Source of the DNA: an uncultured Corynebacterium sp.
Lineage (GTDB): Bacteria > Actinomycetota > Actinomycetes > Mycobacteriales > Mycobacteriaceae
Direction: 5' to 3'
NCBI RefSeq assembly: GCF_902489365.1
Contig: NZ_CABTZR010000058.1
Span: forward strand, 1-13,978
DNA: 13,978 nucleotides
Part shown: in pieces, positions 1-7,639 of the stretch
Numbering within the stretch: position 1 is the first letter of the stretch
Layout of the letters: every line of letters begins with the position of its first letter
Position numbers and translations under genes: made by a program
The notes under the pieces: generated by a model
What the model saw: only the letters and a program-made list of their open reading frames with translations
Databases searched by the model: none
What the model was told of the DNA's origin: nothing

Positions 1-1
1 G

Positions 2-850
2 CCTGCTCCCTTCGAGGTGATGACGGCGCTGCTGCTGTCGTTTTGTATCGGCGTAGCCATGACGACTGTGAAGTCGGATAATCTTTACGCAATTACGAAG
101 GAATTTGAGAACGTCGTCATCAAGGTTATCTGGGGTTTCGTGATCCCCCTTCTGCCGATCTATATCTTCGGTATGTTCCTCTCCCTGGGTATGAACGGAA
201 ATATCGGGACTGTGCTGATCGCCTTCACGAAGGTACTTCTACTCGCGGTCCTGATGACCTTGGTCTACCTTGTCCTGCAGTACATTATTGCTGGTGCCAT
301 TGCGGGCAAGAATCCATTTTCCGCGTTGAAGAACATGGCCCCGGCCTACTTCACCGCGTTGGGCACGTCGTCCTCTGCGGCTACTATTCCGGTTACCCTC
401 GATGCCGCGCTGAAAAATGGGATCTCCAAGCCTGTCGCGGGCTTTGTTGTTCCCCTCTGTGCGACGATTCACCTTTCCGGCTCGATGATCAAGCTGACGC
501 TGTACGCCTTTGCGATTATTTACATGGCTGATGGCATGGAGGCTGACTTCGGCAAGGCCCTCGGCTTCATCTTGCTGTTGGGCATCATGATGATCGCCGC
601 TCCCGGAGTGCCGGGCGGCGCGGTCATGGTAGCTGTTGGCCTTCTGCAGGCGAACATGGGCTTCGACGACTCGATGGTCGCATTGATGATTGCCGCCTAC
701 ATCGCAATTGACTCCGTGGGTACCGCCGCAAACGTTACTGGCGACGGCGCCATCGCCATGATCGTCGATCGCTTCGCACGCGACAAGATTGAGGGCCTAG
801 AGGCCGAGGCAGATGCCGAGGCTGCTGACGAGGAGCTTAGCAAGGCCTAA
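2..850 (+). CDS. Dicarboxylate/amino acid:cation symporter (DAACS family), C-terminal part
   Basis: This gene is cut by the left edge. The frame is open from base 2 and no start codon need lie in the window, so about 282 C-terminal residues are visible of a protein usually 400-450 long. It is a membrane carrier that would import an amino acid or dicarboxylate with Na+ or H+. The family's transport core is recognisable: the serine-rich hairpin 1 (GTSSSAATIP, near 365-394), a hydrophobic TM7, the hairpin 2 motif APGVPGG (near 598-618) and the TM8 motif DSVGTAANVTGD (near 709-744), whose Asn and Asp bind substrate and cation in GltPh-like proteins. The usual TM7 NMDG motif is replaced by IHLSG, so substrate and ion cannot be assigned. 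SstT was considered but the hairpin and TM8 motifs do not settle it. The tail is acidic. The stop codon directly abuts a parS site. Confidence 0.85.
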   Translation, partial: PAPFEVMTALLLSFCIGVAMTTVKSDNLYAITKEFENVVIKVIWGFVIPLLPIYIFGMFLSLGMNGNIGTVLIAFTKVLLLAVLMTLVYLVLQYIIAGAIAGKNPFSALKNMAPAYFTALGTSSSAATIPVTLDAALKNGISKPVAGFVVPLCATIHLSGSMIKLTLYAFAIIYMADGMEADFGKALGFILLLGIMMIAAPGVPGGAVMVAVGLLQANMGFDDSMVALMIAAYIAIDSVGTAANVTGDGAIAMIVDRFARDKIEGLEAEADAEAADEELSKA

Positions 851-864
851 GTTTCACGTGAAAC
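851..864. other. parS site, copy 1 (ParB-binding centromere)
   Basis: Perfect 14-base palindrome GTTTCACGTGAAAC, flanked by A on the left and C on the right. It matches the core of the bacterial parS consensus tGTTTCACGTGAAACa bound by ParB/Spo0J. It begins at the first base after the symporter stop codon and precedes the putative terminator. The same 14-mer recurs at 2424, 5097 and 12214. ParB loaded here would spread along the DNA, recruit SMC and interact with ParA to segregate the origin region. Confidence 0.95.
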
Positions 865-878
865 CCTGAAGCTTCTAC

Positions 879-934
879 TCCCCCTTTCCCTGACATGATA
901 TCTGCGATGGATAGTTGGGTGAAGGGGGATTTTT
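879..934 (+). terminator. Probable intrinsic terminator of the symporter gene
   Basis: TCCCCCTT (879-886) is perfectly complementary to AAGGGGGA (922-929), and the second arm runs straight into five T bases (930-934). The loop is long, about 35 bases, with possible extra pairing of CCC with GGG inside it. The strong C/G arms and the T run favour termination of transcripts from the left. Confidence 0.55.
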
Positions 935-1061
935 CTTGCCCGAATACCGGAGAATGTGTGCAGTCATGTAGGGGCTAGTGGCCCCGATGCGTAGACCGCG
1001 GTTCTGCCCGTGGCAGTTTGGGCCTAAGCCCCAATTTCTTAAGGAAAGTCTTGTGCCTTGG
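935..1061. other. Non-coding stretch with small hairpins
   Basis: No convincing gene lies between the symporter and the HNH gene. Two compact hairpins are visible: GGGGC-TAGTG-GCCCC (971-985), and TTGGG paired with CCCAA near 1018-1034, the latter followed by TTTCTT. They could be remnants of terminators or part of a small RNA. No start codon with a good ribosome site and a credible reading frame was seen. Confidence 0.35.
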
Positions 1062-1083
1062 CTATAGAACAGGTATTCTATAG
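1051..1083 (+). promoter_or_regulatory. Candidate promoter of the HNH gene overlapped by a perfect inverted repeat
   Basis: TTGTGC (1051-1056) and TATTCT (1074-1079) are 17 bases apart and could be -35 and -10 elements. That is a weak -35 match, as is common in corynebacteria. CTATAGAA (1062-1069) and TTCTATAG (1076-1083) are exact reverse complements separated by CAGGTA, and the right arm covers the -10 element. This is the arrangement expected of a repressor operator. A second shorter repeat, GGAAC-GAATT-GTTCC (1095-1109), lies downstream before the start codon. The regulator is unknown. Confidence 0.4.
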
Positions 1084-1133
1084 ATGGGCGTGGGGGAACG
1101 AATTGTTCCGCAAGTTTAGGGGTGCAGCTAGGC

Positions 1134-2417
1134 ATGGCAACCACAGCACAATCTTCTACGTCACTTCCCACCGCATATTTTTCCCACTCAAATCCGCGTG
1201 ATCGTGAATGCATGTCGGGTCAGCTGATGCGCAGAATAGAGTATGAATTCTGGGTAAGCATCCAGCCACCATTAGACGAGGATTCTGATACCGCCTTCAT
1301 GCGCATAGGACAGAAGACAGGAAAATCTCCGGCGCATGTGGCGCGCAACGTGATGGCTCTTATCCGTCTTGATGAAATGCCGAAGTTACGTGCGTTGCAG
1401 AAGGCCGACTTTTTACTGGACATGCAGATGCTCGTCGCTATCGATCAGGTGATGGCAAAGCTTGGCAATCCAACGGCGGCTGTAATAGCGGAAGTGGATG
1501 AGAAGCTATCCACCTGGTTAACGCCGACCAAGCCGAATCAGGTCTTTCCCTCAGTTGAGAAGATCCGGCGCAAGGTGCGAGACATCTGCAAGGTGCTGGA
1601 CGACTCCGTTTCATTCCGTGACAAGCGCAAGAAGAATCGCTACTCGCTACTCACCCGCGGGCAACGTGGGTTAATCGAGCTAGAAGTGGACAGCAACGTG
1701 GGTGTCGTCATCCATGAAACCATCAAATTGGCAGCAAAAGAACACGACGTCTCCATGGCCGATGCGCTGGTGCTCCTCATTACCGGCAAAATCAAGCCAG
1801 AGGCAGGCAAGGTCGTCGTCCACGAATACAAGGCGAAAGACGTCGAGGGCGCGCCGGTCTATGTCCAAGGGCATGGGTGGAACGGTGAGGGCGTTCCGGC
1901 TTCGAAGACTGTTTCGCGCGACTTCGAAAGTGTCCCATATGCCTGTGAGGGCTATCAGCCGTCGGAATTTTTAAGGAAGTACGTCGAAGGGCGTGACGGC
2001 ACGTGTCGGGCGCCCGGCTGTAATCGGCCCGCATGGGTCTGCCAGCTGGATCATCGGATCAACTACGCCGACGGCGGGCCTACACACCCACACAACATGT
2101 TGGCCCTGTGCCAGCACCATCACAATATGAAGACAGATGGGCGGGCGTTCTACATCCTGGATCCCGTGACTGGAGACGTTGTGTGGTTGTACGAGGACGG
2201 AACCTGGGCGGTTACCGAAGCGAGCGGACCGTTGGCTCCTGCTTCGAAGGTATGGGCCCGCTCCATCGCGGAAGATGTCGTTGCGCACCGCCGTAAGATG
2301 CATGAAGCTGCGCGGGCGCTGAAGGTGGAAATGGATAACGGAACCTTGGTGGAAGTATTCGACATGACAGATCCGGCGGACCGCTTCACCGATGGCGAAG
2401 GGGATATTCCTTTTTAG
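1134..2417 (+). CDS. HNH endonuclease-domain protein, 13E12/DUF222-like
   Basis: About 427 residues from the ATG at 1134. This start is preferred over the GTG at 1122 because AGGGG (1118-1122) can serve as its ribosome site. The N-terminal and middle parts are mostly helical and charged, as in the actinobacterial 13E12-repeat/DUF222 proteins. Near residues 291-337 is a zinc-supported HNH nuclease module: CRAPGC, then QLDH (D306, H307), then HNM (N321), then CQHHH (C326, H328-330). The fold predicts metal-dependent DNA cleavage, but family members are mostly uncharacterised and occur in many copies per genome, so target and role are unknown. Its AT-richer start region and lack of functional ties to its neighbours suggest an accessory gene. 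It stands alone, converges on trpA, and ends six bases before parS copy 2. Confidence 0.85.
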   Translation: MATTAQSSTSLPTAYFSHSNPRDRECMSGQLMRRIEYEFWVSIQPPLDEDSDTAFMRIGQKTGKSPAHVARNVMALIRLDEMPKLRALQKADFLLDMQMLVAIDQVMAKLGNPTAAVIAEVDEKLSTWLTPTKPNQVFPSVEKIRRKVRDICKVLDDSVSFRDKRKKNRYSLLTRGQRGLIELEVDSNVGVVIHETIKLAAKEHDVSMADALVLLITGKIKPEAGKVVVHEYKAKDVEGAPVYVQGHGWNGEGVPASKTVSRDFESVPYACEGYQPSEFLRKYVEGRDGTCRAPGCNRPAWVCQLDHRINYADGGPTHPHNMLALCQHHHNMKTDGRAFYILDPVTGDVVWLYEDGTWAVTEASGPLAPASKVWARSIAEDVVAHRRKMHEAARALKVEMDNGTLVEVFDMTDPADRFTDGEGDIPF

Positions 2418-2423
2418 GGAGGA

Positions 2424-2437
2424 GTTTCACGTGAAAC
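2424..2437. other. parS site, copy 2
   Basis: Perfect GTTTCACGTGAAAC with flanks A and G. It lies in the short gap between the convergent ends of the HNH gene (stop at 2417) and trpA (stop at 2508). Confidence 0.95.
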
Positions 2438-2444
2438 GACCCCC

Positions 2445-2482
2445 TTCCGCCCTGCCGTCGGTAAATGCGGATTCTGGCGGAA
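2445..2482. repeat. Inverted repeat between the convergent HNH gene and trpA
   Basis: TTCCGCC (2445-2451) pairs perfectly with GGCGGAA (2476-2482) around a 24-base loop. It could slow transcription from either side, but neither strand has a T run after the stem, so it is a poor intrinsic terminator. A second short hairpin, AGCTGA-AC-TCAGCT (2496-2509), overlaps the trpA stop codon. No classical terminator for the trp operon was found. Confidence 0.4.
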
Positions 2483-2507
2483 AGAGGCCGTTGCGAGCTG
2501 AACTCAG

Positions 2508-3337
2508 CTAAGACTTCTTCTGCTTGGTAGCCGCCTTCATCGTAGATACGAAGTCGGTGACCGCAGCGGCGAGAGTGTCGTTGGGGCGGTTGTCATCCTC
2601 GAGGTGGGCATCAACGACCTTGGCCAGAGCGGAACCGGTGATTGCTCCCGCAGCGCCGGCAGCAATGGCGTCGGCAACGTGTTGCGGGGTGGAGATTCCA
2701 AAACCAAGGAGAATTGGTGCACCTCCGAATCGTTTCACGTTGTCCACTACGTCAGCGAGCCCGCGGGTCTCTGACTCCTTCTCGGTGCCGGTTACGCCGT
2801 CGCGGGAAATCGCGTAGATATAGCCCTTGGAATACTTCGCTACGCCCTCGAGGGTTTTCTCAGAGGCTTGCGCCGGTGCGATGAAGATGGGATCGATTCC
2901 TGCTTTGTCGGCTGCGGCGACGAACGGGGCGCCCTCGCGAACGGGGACGTCGGGAAGCAGGATGCTATCGGCGCCGGCCTCGTGAAACTCGGAATAGAAG
3001 GTCTCTAGCCCGCGGGTGAAGGGCACGTTGCCGTAGATGAGCATGCCGATGGGCAGGTCCGGGAACTCGCCGCGGATCTGACGGATTTGCTCGATGGCGG
3101 AATCTACCGTTGCACCGCCGGCGAGTGCGCGAATGTGGGAGGCCTGGATCGTGGGGCCGTCGGCGACAGGATCCGAGAACGGGACACCTAGCTCTAGAGC
3201 GTCGGCGCCACCAGCGACAGCCGCACGGACGATGGTGAGGGTGGTCTCAGGATCGGGATCGCTGAGCATGATGAAAGGAACGAAAGCGCCTTCACCGCGT
3301 GCGGCAAGGGTGGAGAAGAGTGTCTCGTAACGGCTCA

Positions 3338-3338
<1 letters not shown>
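2508..3338 (-). CDS. trpA: Tryptophan synthase alpha chain
   Basis: 276 residues, the normal length for TrpA. It cleaves indole-3-glycerol phosphate to indole and glyceraldehyde-3-phosphate in the cytoplasmic alpha2beta2 synthase complex, passing indole to TrpB. The TIM-barrel opening is clear: VPFIMLSDPDP (20-30), then ALELGVPFSDPVADGP (47-62) with catalytic residues Glu49 and Asp60. The phosphate-binding segments GFGIS and AITGSAL follow near the C-terminus. It is the last gene of the trp operon. Its ATG shares one base with the trpB stop (TAATG), and GGAGG inside the trpB end supplies the ribosome site, which implies translational coupling and balanced subunit production. Confidence 0.97.
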
Positions 3339-4552
<1,214 letters not shown>

Positions 4553-4597
4553 AGTGTTCCTTTTAGCTAGGGCTTGGAGCAAAGCTTGGGATGGGGG

Positions 4598-5980
4598 TTA
4601 ATACGTAAAGTGACGAATGGCGTCGAAGGCCTTGGCGATGAGCGCGGTGTCCTTCCTCCCGTTAACCTCTACGCCTGAATTGATATCGAGACCAACGGTA
4701 CCGACGCGCAGTGCATCCGGCAGGTTGGCGGGATTGAGGCCGCCAGCGAGTAGTGCCTTCTTCTTGACGCCGTCTGGAACTGTTGTCCAGTCGAAGGATG
4801 TGCCAGTGCCGCCGACGCCCGAGTCGAGGATGAGCATGTCGGCGGCGTCGGCAAGCGCGGAGGCAAGGGCGGGGCCATGGGCAGCTGTCATGTCGATGGC
4901 GCGCCACACCTGCCGCTCCCCCGCCACAGCGCGCACAGACTCAATGAGTTCGAGCTCGGACTCGGTGCTTCCCTGGAAGGGTGCGTGGAGTTGTAGGGCG
5001 GCGATGCCGTCGCAGGCAAGCTCCTCCCAGCCGGAGGTGCGGCGAGAGACCGCGACGTAGTTGAGGTCGGGTTCGTGGGCGATGATGTCGAGCGCGGTTT
5101 CACGTGAAACATTGCGCGGTGATGCCTCTTCGAAGATGAGCCCGCCGTAGACAGCGCCGGCGGCGCGGGCGGCCTGAGCTTCAGACCATGTCGTGAGTCC
5201 GCAGACCTTATTGTGACCATAGACAAGCTCGCGGGCAGCACGATCGATATCTGGCGTACCCGTGAGTTGGGAGCCGACAAGGAATGCGTTGGCGTGAGAA
5301 CCCAGGCGACGCACAGTCTGGTTATTGCGGATGCCGGATTCCGAAACCACAACTTTGCCGGACGGAACGTAGCGCGAGAGACGCTCGGACCGGGTGAGAT
5401 CGATGCTGAGGTTGTGAAGGTTGCGGTTGTTGATGCCAATGACGTCTACGCCGAAGGCGGTGGCGCGCTCGACCTCGTCCTTAGTGATTGCCTCAGTGAG
5501 AACGTCGAGCCCGAGGGAATCTGCCAGATGTTTGAGCTCTGCATAAGTCTCATCATCGACGATGGACATCATGAGCAGGATGGCGTCGGCGCCAAAGTAG
5601 CGCGCGGCATACACCTGGATGGGATCGATGATGAAGTCCTTGCACAAGACCGGCAGGTGCGTGGACAGTGCCACGGTCTGCAAATGGTCGTAGTCGCCAC
5701 CGAAGCGGTCCGGTTCGCAGAGAACAGAGATGGCCGAGGCATAGCGCGAATACACGCGGGCGATGGCTCCCGGTTCATAATGCTCACGGATGAGGCCGAG
5801 CGACGGGGACGCGGACTTGCATTCCATGATGAAACGGTTGGTGCCGTTGAGGGCGTCGTAGAAGGAACGCTCGGAGCGCGGGAGAGTCGTGAGGTCCACG
5901 TGGGCGAGGCGTTCGCGGATGGCTGGTAGGTGCGTGCGGCGCTTGGCGACGATCCCCTCAAGCACGGTCGGCAGAGCCAT
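4598..5980 (-). CDS. trpCF: Fused indole-3-glycerol-phosphate synthase / phosphoribosylanthranilate isomerase
   Basis: 460 residues carrying two TIM-barrel enzymes. Residues 1 to about 255 are indole-glycerol-phosphate synthase: FIMECKSASPS with K55, CKDF with K114, LTE with E163, GINNRNL with N184 and SESGI with E214. Residues from about 258 are phosphoribosylanthranilate isomerase: VCGLT with C260, YGGLIF, LILDSG near 383-388, LLAGGL and GLDINSGVE. It therefore performs the two steps between TrpD and tryptophan synthase; the fusion is typical of corynebacteria and enterobacteria. It overlaps trpD by 23 bases and has GGAGG at good spacing upstream. The coding sequence contains a perfect parS site covering codons 291-295 (VSRET). 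Confidence 0.97.
   Translation of the reverse strand: MALPTVLEGIVAKRRTHLPAIRERLAHVDLTTLPRSERSFYDALNGTNRFIMECKSASPSLGLIREHYEPGAIARVYSRYASAISVLCEPDRFGGDYDHLQTVALSTHLPVLCKDFIIDPIQVYAARYFGADAILLMMSIVDDETYAELKHLADSLGLDVLTEAITKDEVERATAFGVDVIGINNRNLHNLSIDLTRSERLSRYVPSGKVVVSESGIRNNQTVRRLGSHANAFLVGSQLTGTPDIDRAARELVYGHNKVCGLTTWSEAQAARAAGAVYGGLIFEEASPRNVSRETALDIIAHEPDLNYVAVSRRTSGWEELACDGIAALQLHAPFQGSTESELELIESVRAVAGERQVWRAIDMTAAHGPALASALADAADMLILDSGVGGTGTSFDWTTVPDGVKKKALLAGGLNPANLPDALRVGTVGLDINSGVEVNGRKDTALIAKAFDAIRHFTY
5097..5110. other. parS site, copy 3, inside the trpCF coding sequence
   Basis: Perfect GTTTCACGTGAAAC. Read on the gene strand it supplies GTT-TCA-CGT-GAA-AC, encoding Val291, Ser292, Arg293, Glu294 and most of the Thr295 codon, in the isomerase half just after SPRN. 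The surrounding gene-strand bases T and C give tGTTTCACGTGAAACc, one base off the full 16-base consensus. The DNA here is under two constraints, protein coding and ParB binding. Confidence 0.93.
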
Positions 5981-6995
5981 AGTTCGCCTCCTCGTGCTTC
6001 TTCAGCCATGCGGCAACGGTTCCGTCCTGGATGAGCTTCGCGGCGTGCGCGACGCCGTCTCGGATGGTGTCGGTTGTGCCGCTGAGGTAGAACATGGCGC
6101 CTGCCGATGCTGCGATAGCGTCGTGATGGGCTGGCTTACCCGTACCGGCGAAGACCGCGCGCAGTGCTTCGGCATTCTGTGCGCCGTTGCCGCCGGCGAG
6201 GTCAGCCAGTTCGTGACGGGCAATGCCGAGGTCTTCCGGGGTGAGTTCGTAGTGGCTAATGGTGCCGTCGCGAAGCTCCCAGACCTGGGTGGTGCCGTGG
6301 ACGGCGATCTCATCGGTACCGGCACCGTGGACCACGAGTGCGCGGGTGCGGCCGAGATCCTTGAAGACCTCAGCGATGAGCTGGCCCTGCTCGGGGTTGG
6401 CGATGCCCATTATCTGGAATTCAGGGCGGCCGGGGCTCAGGAGCGGGCCCATCGTGTTGAACAGCGTCGAAATCCCGAGACCCTTGCGCACCGGTTGCAC
6501 GTGGGCAACGGCCGGGTTGTAGGCCGGCGCAAAGAGGAAGGTGAAATTGGATGCCTCGAGCTGACGGACTGCGCGCTCGGGATCGAGGTCGAGCGGGATG
6601 CCGAGGGCCTCCAGGACGTCGGCTGAGCCAGACTTGGAGGAGACAGAGCGGTTGCCGTGCTTGACCATCTTGACCCCGCCGGCGGAGGCGACCAGCGATG
6701 CACCGGTGGTGACATTGATGGTGTTGGCGCCATCGCCACCGGTTCCCGCGCTATCCATCAGTCCCTTGCCGGTCACTGGGAAAGGCCGGCCGGCCTTGAT
6801 GAAAGCGCGTGCCGCGCCGGCGACATCGGCGAAGGTCTCTCCGCGCGTGCGGATGTGGGTCAAAAGGGCGGCGATATGGATGTCGTCGTACTCCCCTACC
6901 GTCAGAGGCGTAAAGACCTCAATGGCTTGCTCCAGGGTCGGCTCCCGGATGTCGAGGAAAGCTTGCAATGTCTCCAGTGCCTTATTGTCGGTCAT
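5958..6995 (-). CDS. trpD: Anthranilate phosphoribosyltransferase
   Basis: 345 residues, the usual family length. It transfers phosphoribosyl from PRPP to anthranilate, the second committed step. The PRPP/Mg site motif DSAGTGGDG spans 81-89, and VKHGNRSVSSKSGSAD (111-126) is the characteristic glycine/serine loop, both in the class III nucleoside phosphorylase-like fold. It is a stand-alone TrpD, not fused to TrpG. Its ATG shares one base with the trpG stop (TAATG), preceded by AAGGAG, and its 3' end overlaps trpCF by 23 bases. Confidence 0.97.
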   Translation of the reverse strand: MTDNKALETLQAFLDIREPTLEQAIEVFTPLTVGEYDDIHIAALLTHIRTRGETFADVAGAARAFIKAGRPFPVTGKGLMDSAGTGGDGANTINVTTGASLVASAGGVKMVKHGNRSVSSKSGSADVLEALGIPLDLDPERAVRQLEASNFTFLFAPAYNPAVAHVQPVRKGLGISTLFNTMGPLLSPGRPEFQIMGIANPEQGQLIAEVFKDLGRTRALVVHGAGTDEIAVHGTTQVWELRDGTISHYELTPEDLGIARHELADLAGGNGAQNAEALRAVFAGTGKPAHHDAIAASAGAMFYLSGTTDTIRDGVAHAAKLIQDGTVAAWLKKHEEANYGSADRA

Positions 6996-7639
6996 TACTT
7001 GGCTCCTTCAATGATGGGTTGATTAGAAAGTTGATGAATGCAGCGCTCAATCATGATTGGCCCCGTCGGCGTGAGGAGTGATTCTGGGTGGAACTGGAGG
7101 CCGAGGGCCATGCCGTCGAGCGTTTCTGCGGCCATGGTGACGGGACCTATGGCGGTCTCGGTCTCGGCGAGACTGCGCATCTGGACGGGAACGTTCGCAC
7201 ACCCCAAGGAGTGGTAGCGCGCAACGGGGACGAGGCGGCCAACGTAGTTCGGGTTATCGGGCTCGGAGTCGGTGGTGAGCCCCTGAAAGAGAGGGTGTCT
7301 GGCGCCGGCGTCGGTCAGCGTCATGGGCACAGAAGAACCGTGGACTGGGCCGCAGGGCTCGACGGTCCCGCCGAAGTGATCAAGGAGCGCTTGGAAGCCC
7401 AAGCAGATACCGAGGATGGGGATGCGGCCGAGGGAGGCGTCGATAAGCTGCATCATCGATCCGGCGTCGCGGGAATGACCCGGGCCGGGCGAGAGGATGA
7501 TGATATCGGGCTGGGCGGCAAGGACCTCCTCCACCGGCACGGAGTTGCGGAAGACGGTGGTGTTATACCCGGCGAGGGCGTCGACGAGGTTGTAGACGAA
7601 GGAATCGTGGTTATCGATGAGGACGACGTGCGGGTTCAT
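6995..7639 (-). CDS. trpG: Anthranilate synthase component II (glutamine amidotransferase)
   Basis: 214 residues forming a class I glutamine amidotransferase. It releases ammonia from glutamine for TrpE. The catalytic triad is visible: Cys79 in GICLGFQ, and His184 and Glu186 in LQFHPESLLTPTG. The oxyanion strand SPGPG spans 50-54. The start overlaps the trpE end by four bases (ATGA), with GGAGG eight bases upstream, a coupling often seen for subunits of one enzyme. It could also serve aminodeoxychorismate synthase, as in some bacteria, but the operon position makes TrpG the clear call. Confidence 0.97.
   Translation of the reverse strand: MNPHVVLIDNHDSFVYNLVDALAGYNTTVFRNSVPVEEVLAAQPDIIILSPGPGHSRDAGSMMQLIDASLGRIPILGICLGFQALLDHFGGTVEPCGPVHGSSVPMTLTDAGARHPLFQGLTTDSEPDNPNYVGRLVPVARYHSLGCANVPVQMRSLAETETAIGPVTMAAETLDGMALGLQFHPESLLTPTGPIMIERCIHQLSNQPIIEGAK

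Noticed and set aside
1095..1109. LexA/SOS box ahead of the HNH gene
   Set aside because: The GAAC and GTTC arms are separated by five bases, whereas the actinobacterial SOS box needs four, and the outer CG bases are missing.
2732..2745. Possible fifth parS inside trpA (GTTTCACGTTGTCC)
   Set aside because: The left half GTTTCACGT is intact but the right half has lost the palindrome, so ParB binding is unlikely. It may be chance or a decayed site.
2975..2988. Right half of parS (CGTGAAAC) in trpA
   Set aside because: Only eight bases match, with no left half-site.
4553..4582. Longer trpB starting at the TTG at 4582
   Set aside because: The ATG at 4552 has an AAAGGA site at good spacing, and the extra ten residues do not fit the normal TrpB start.
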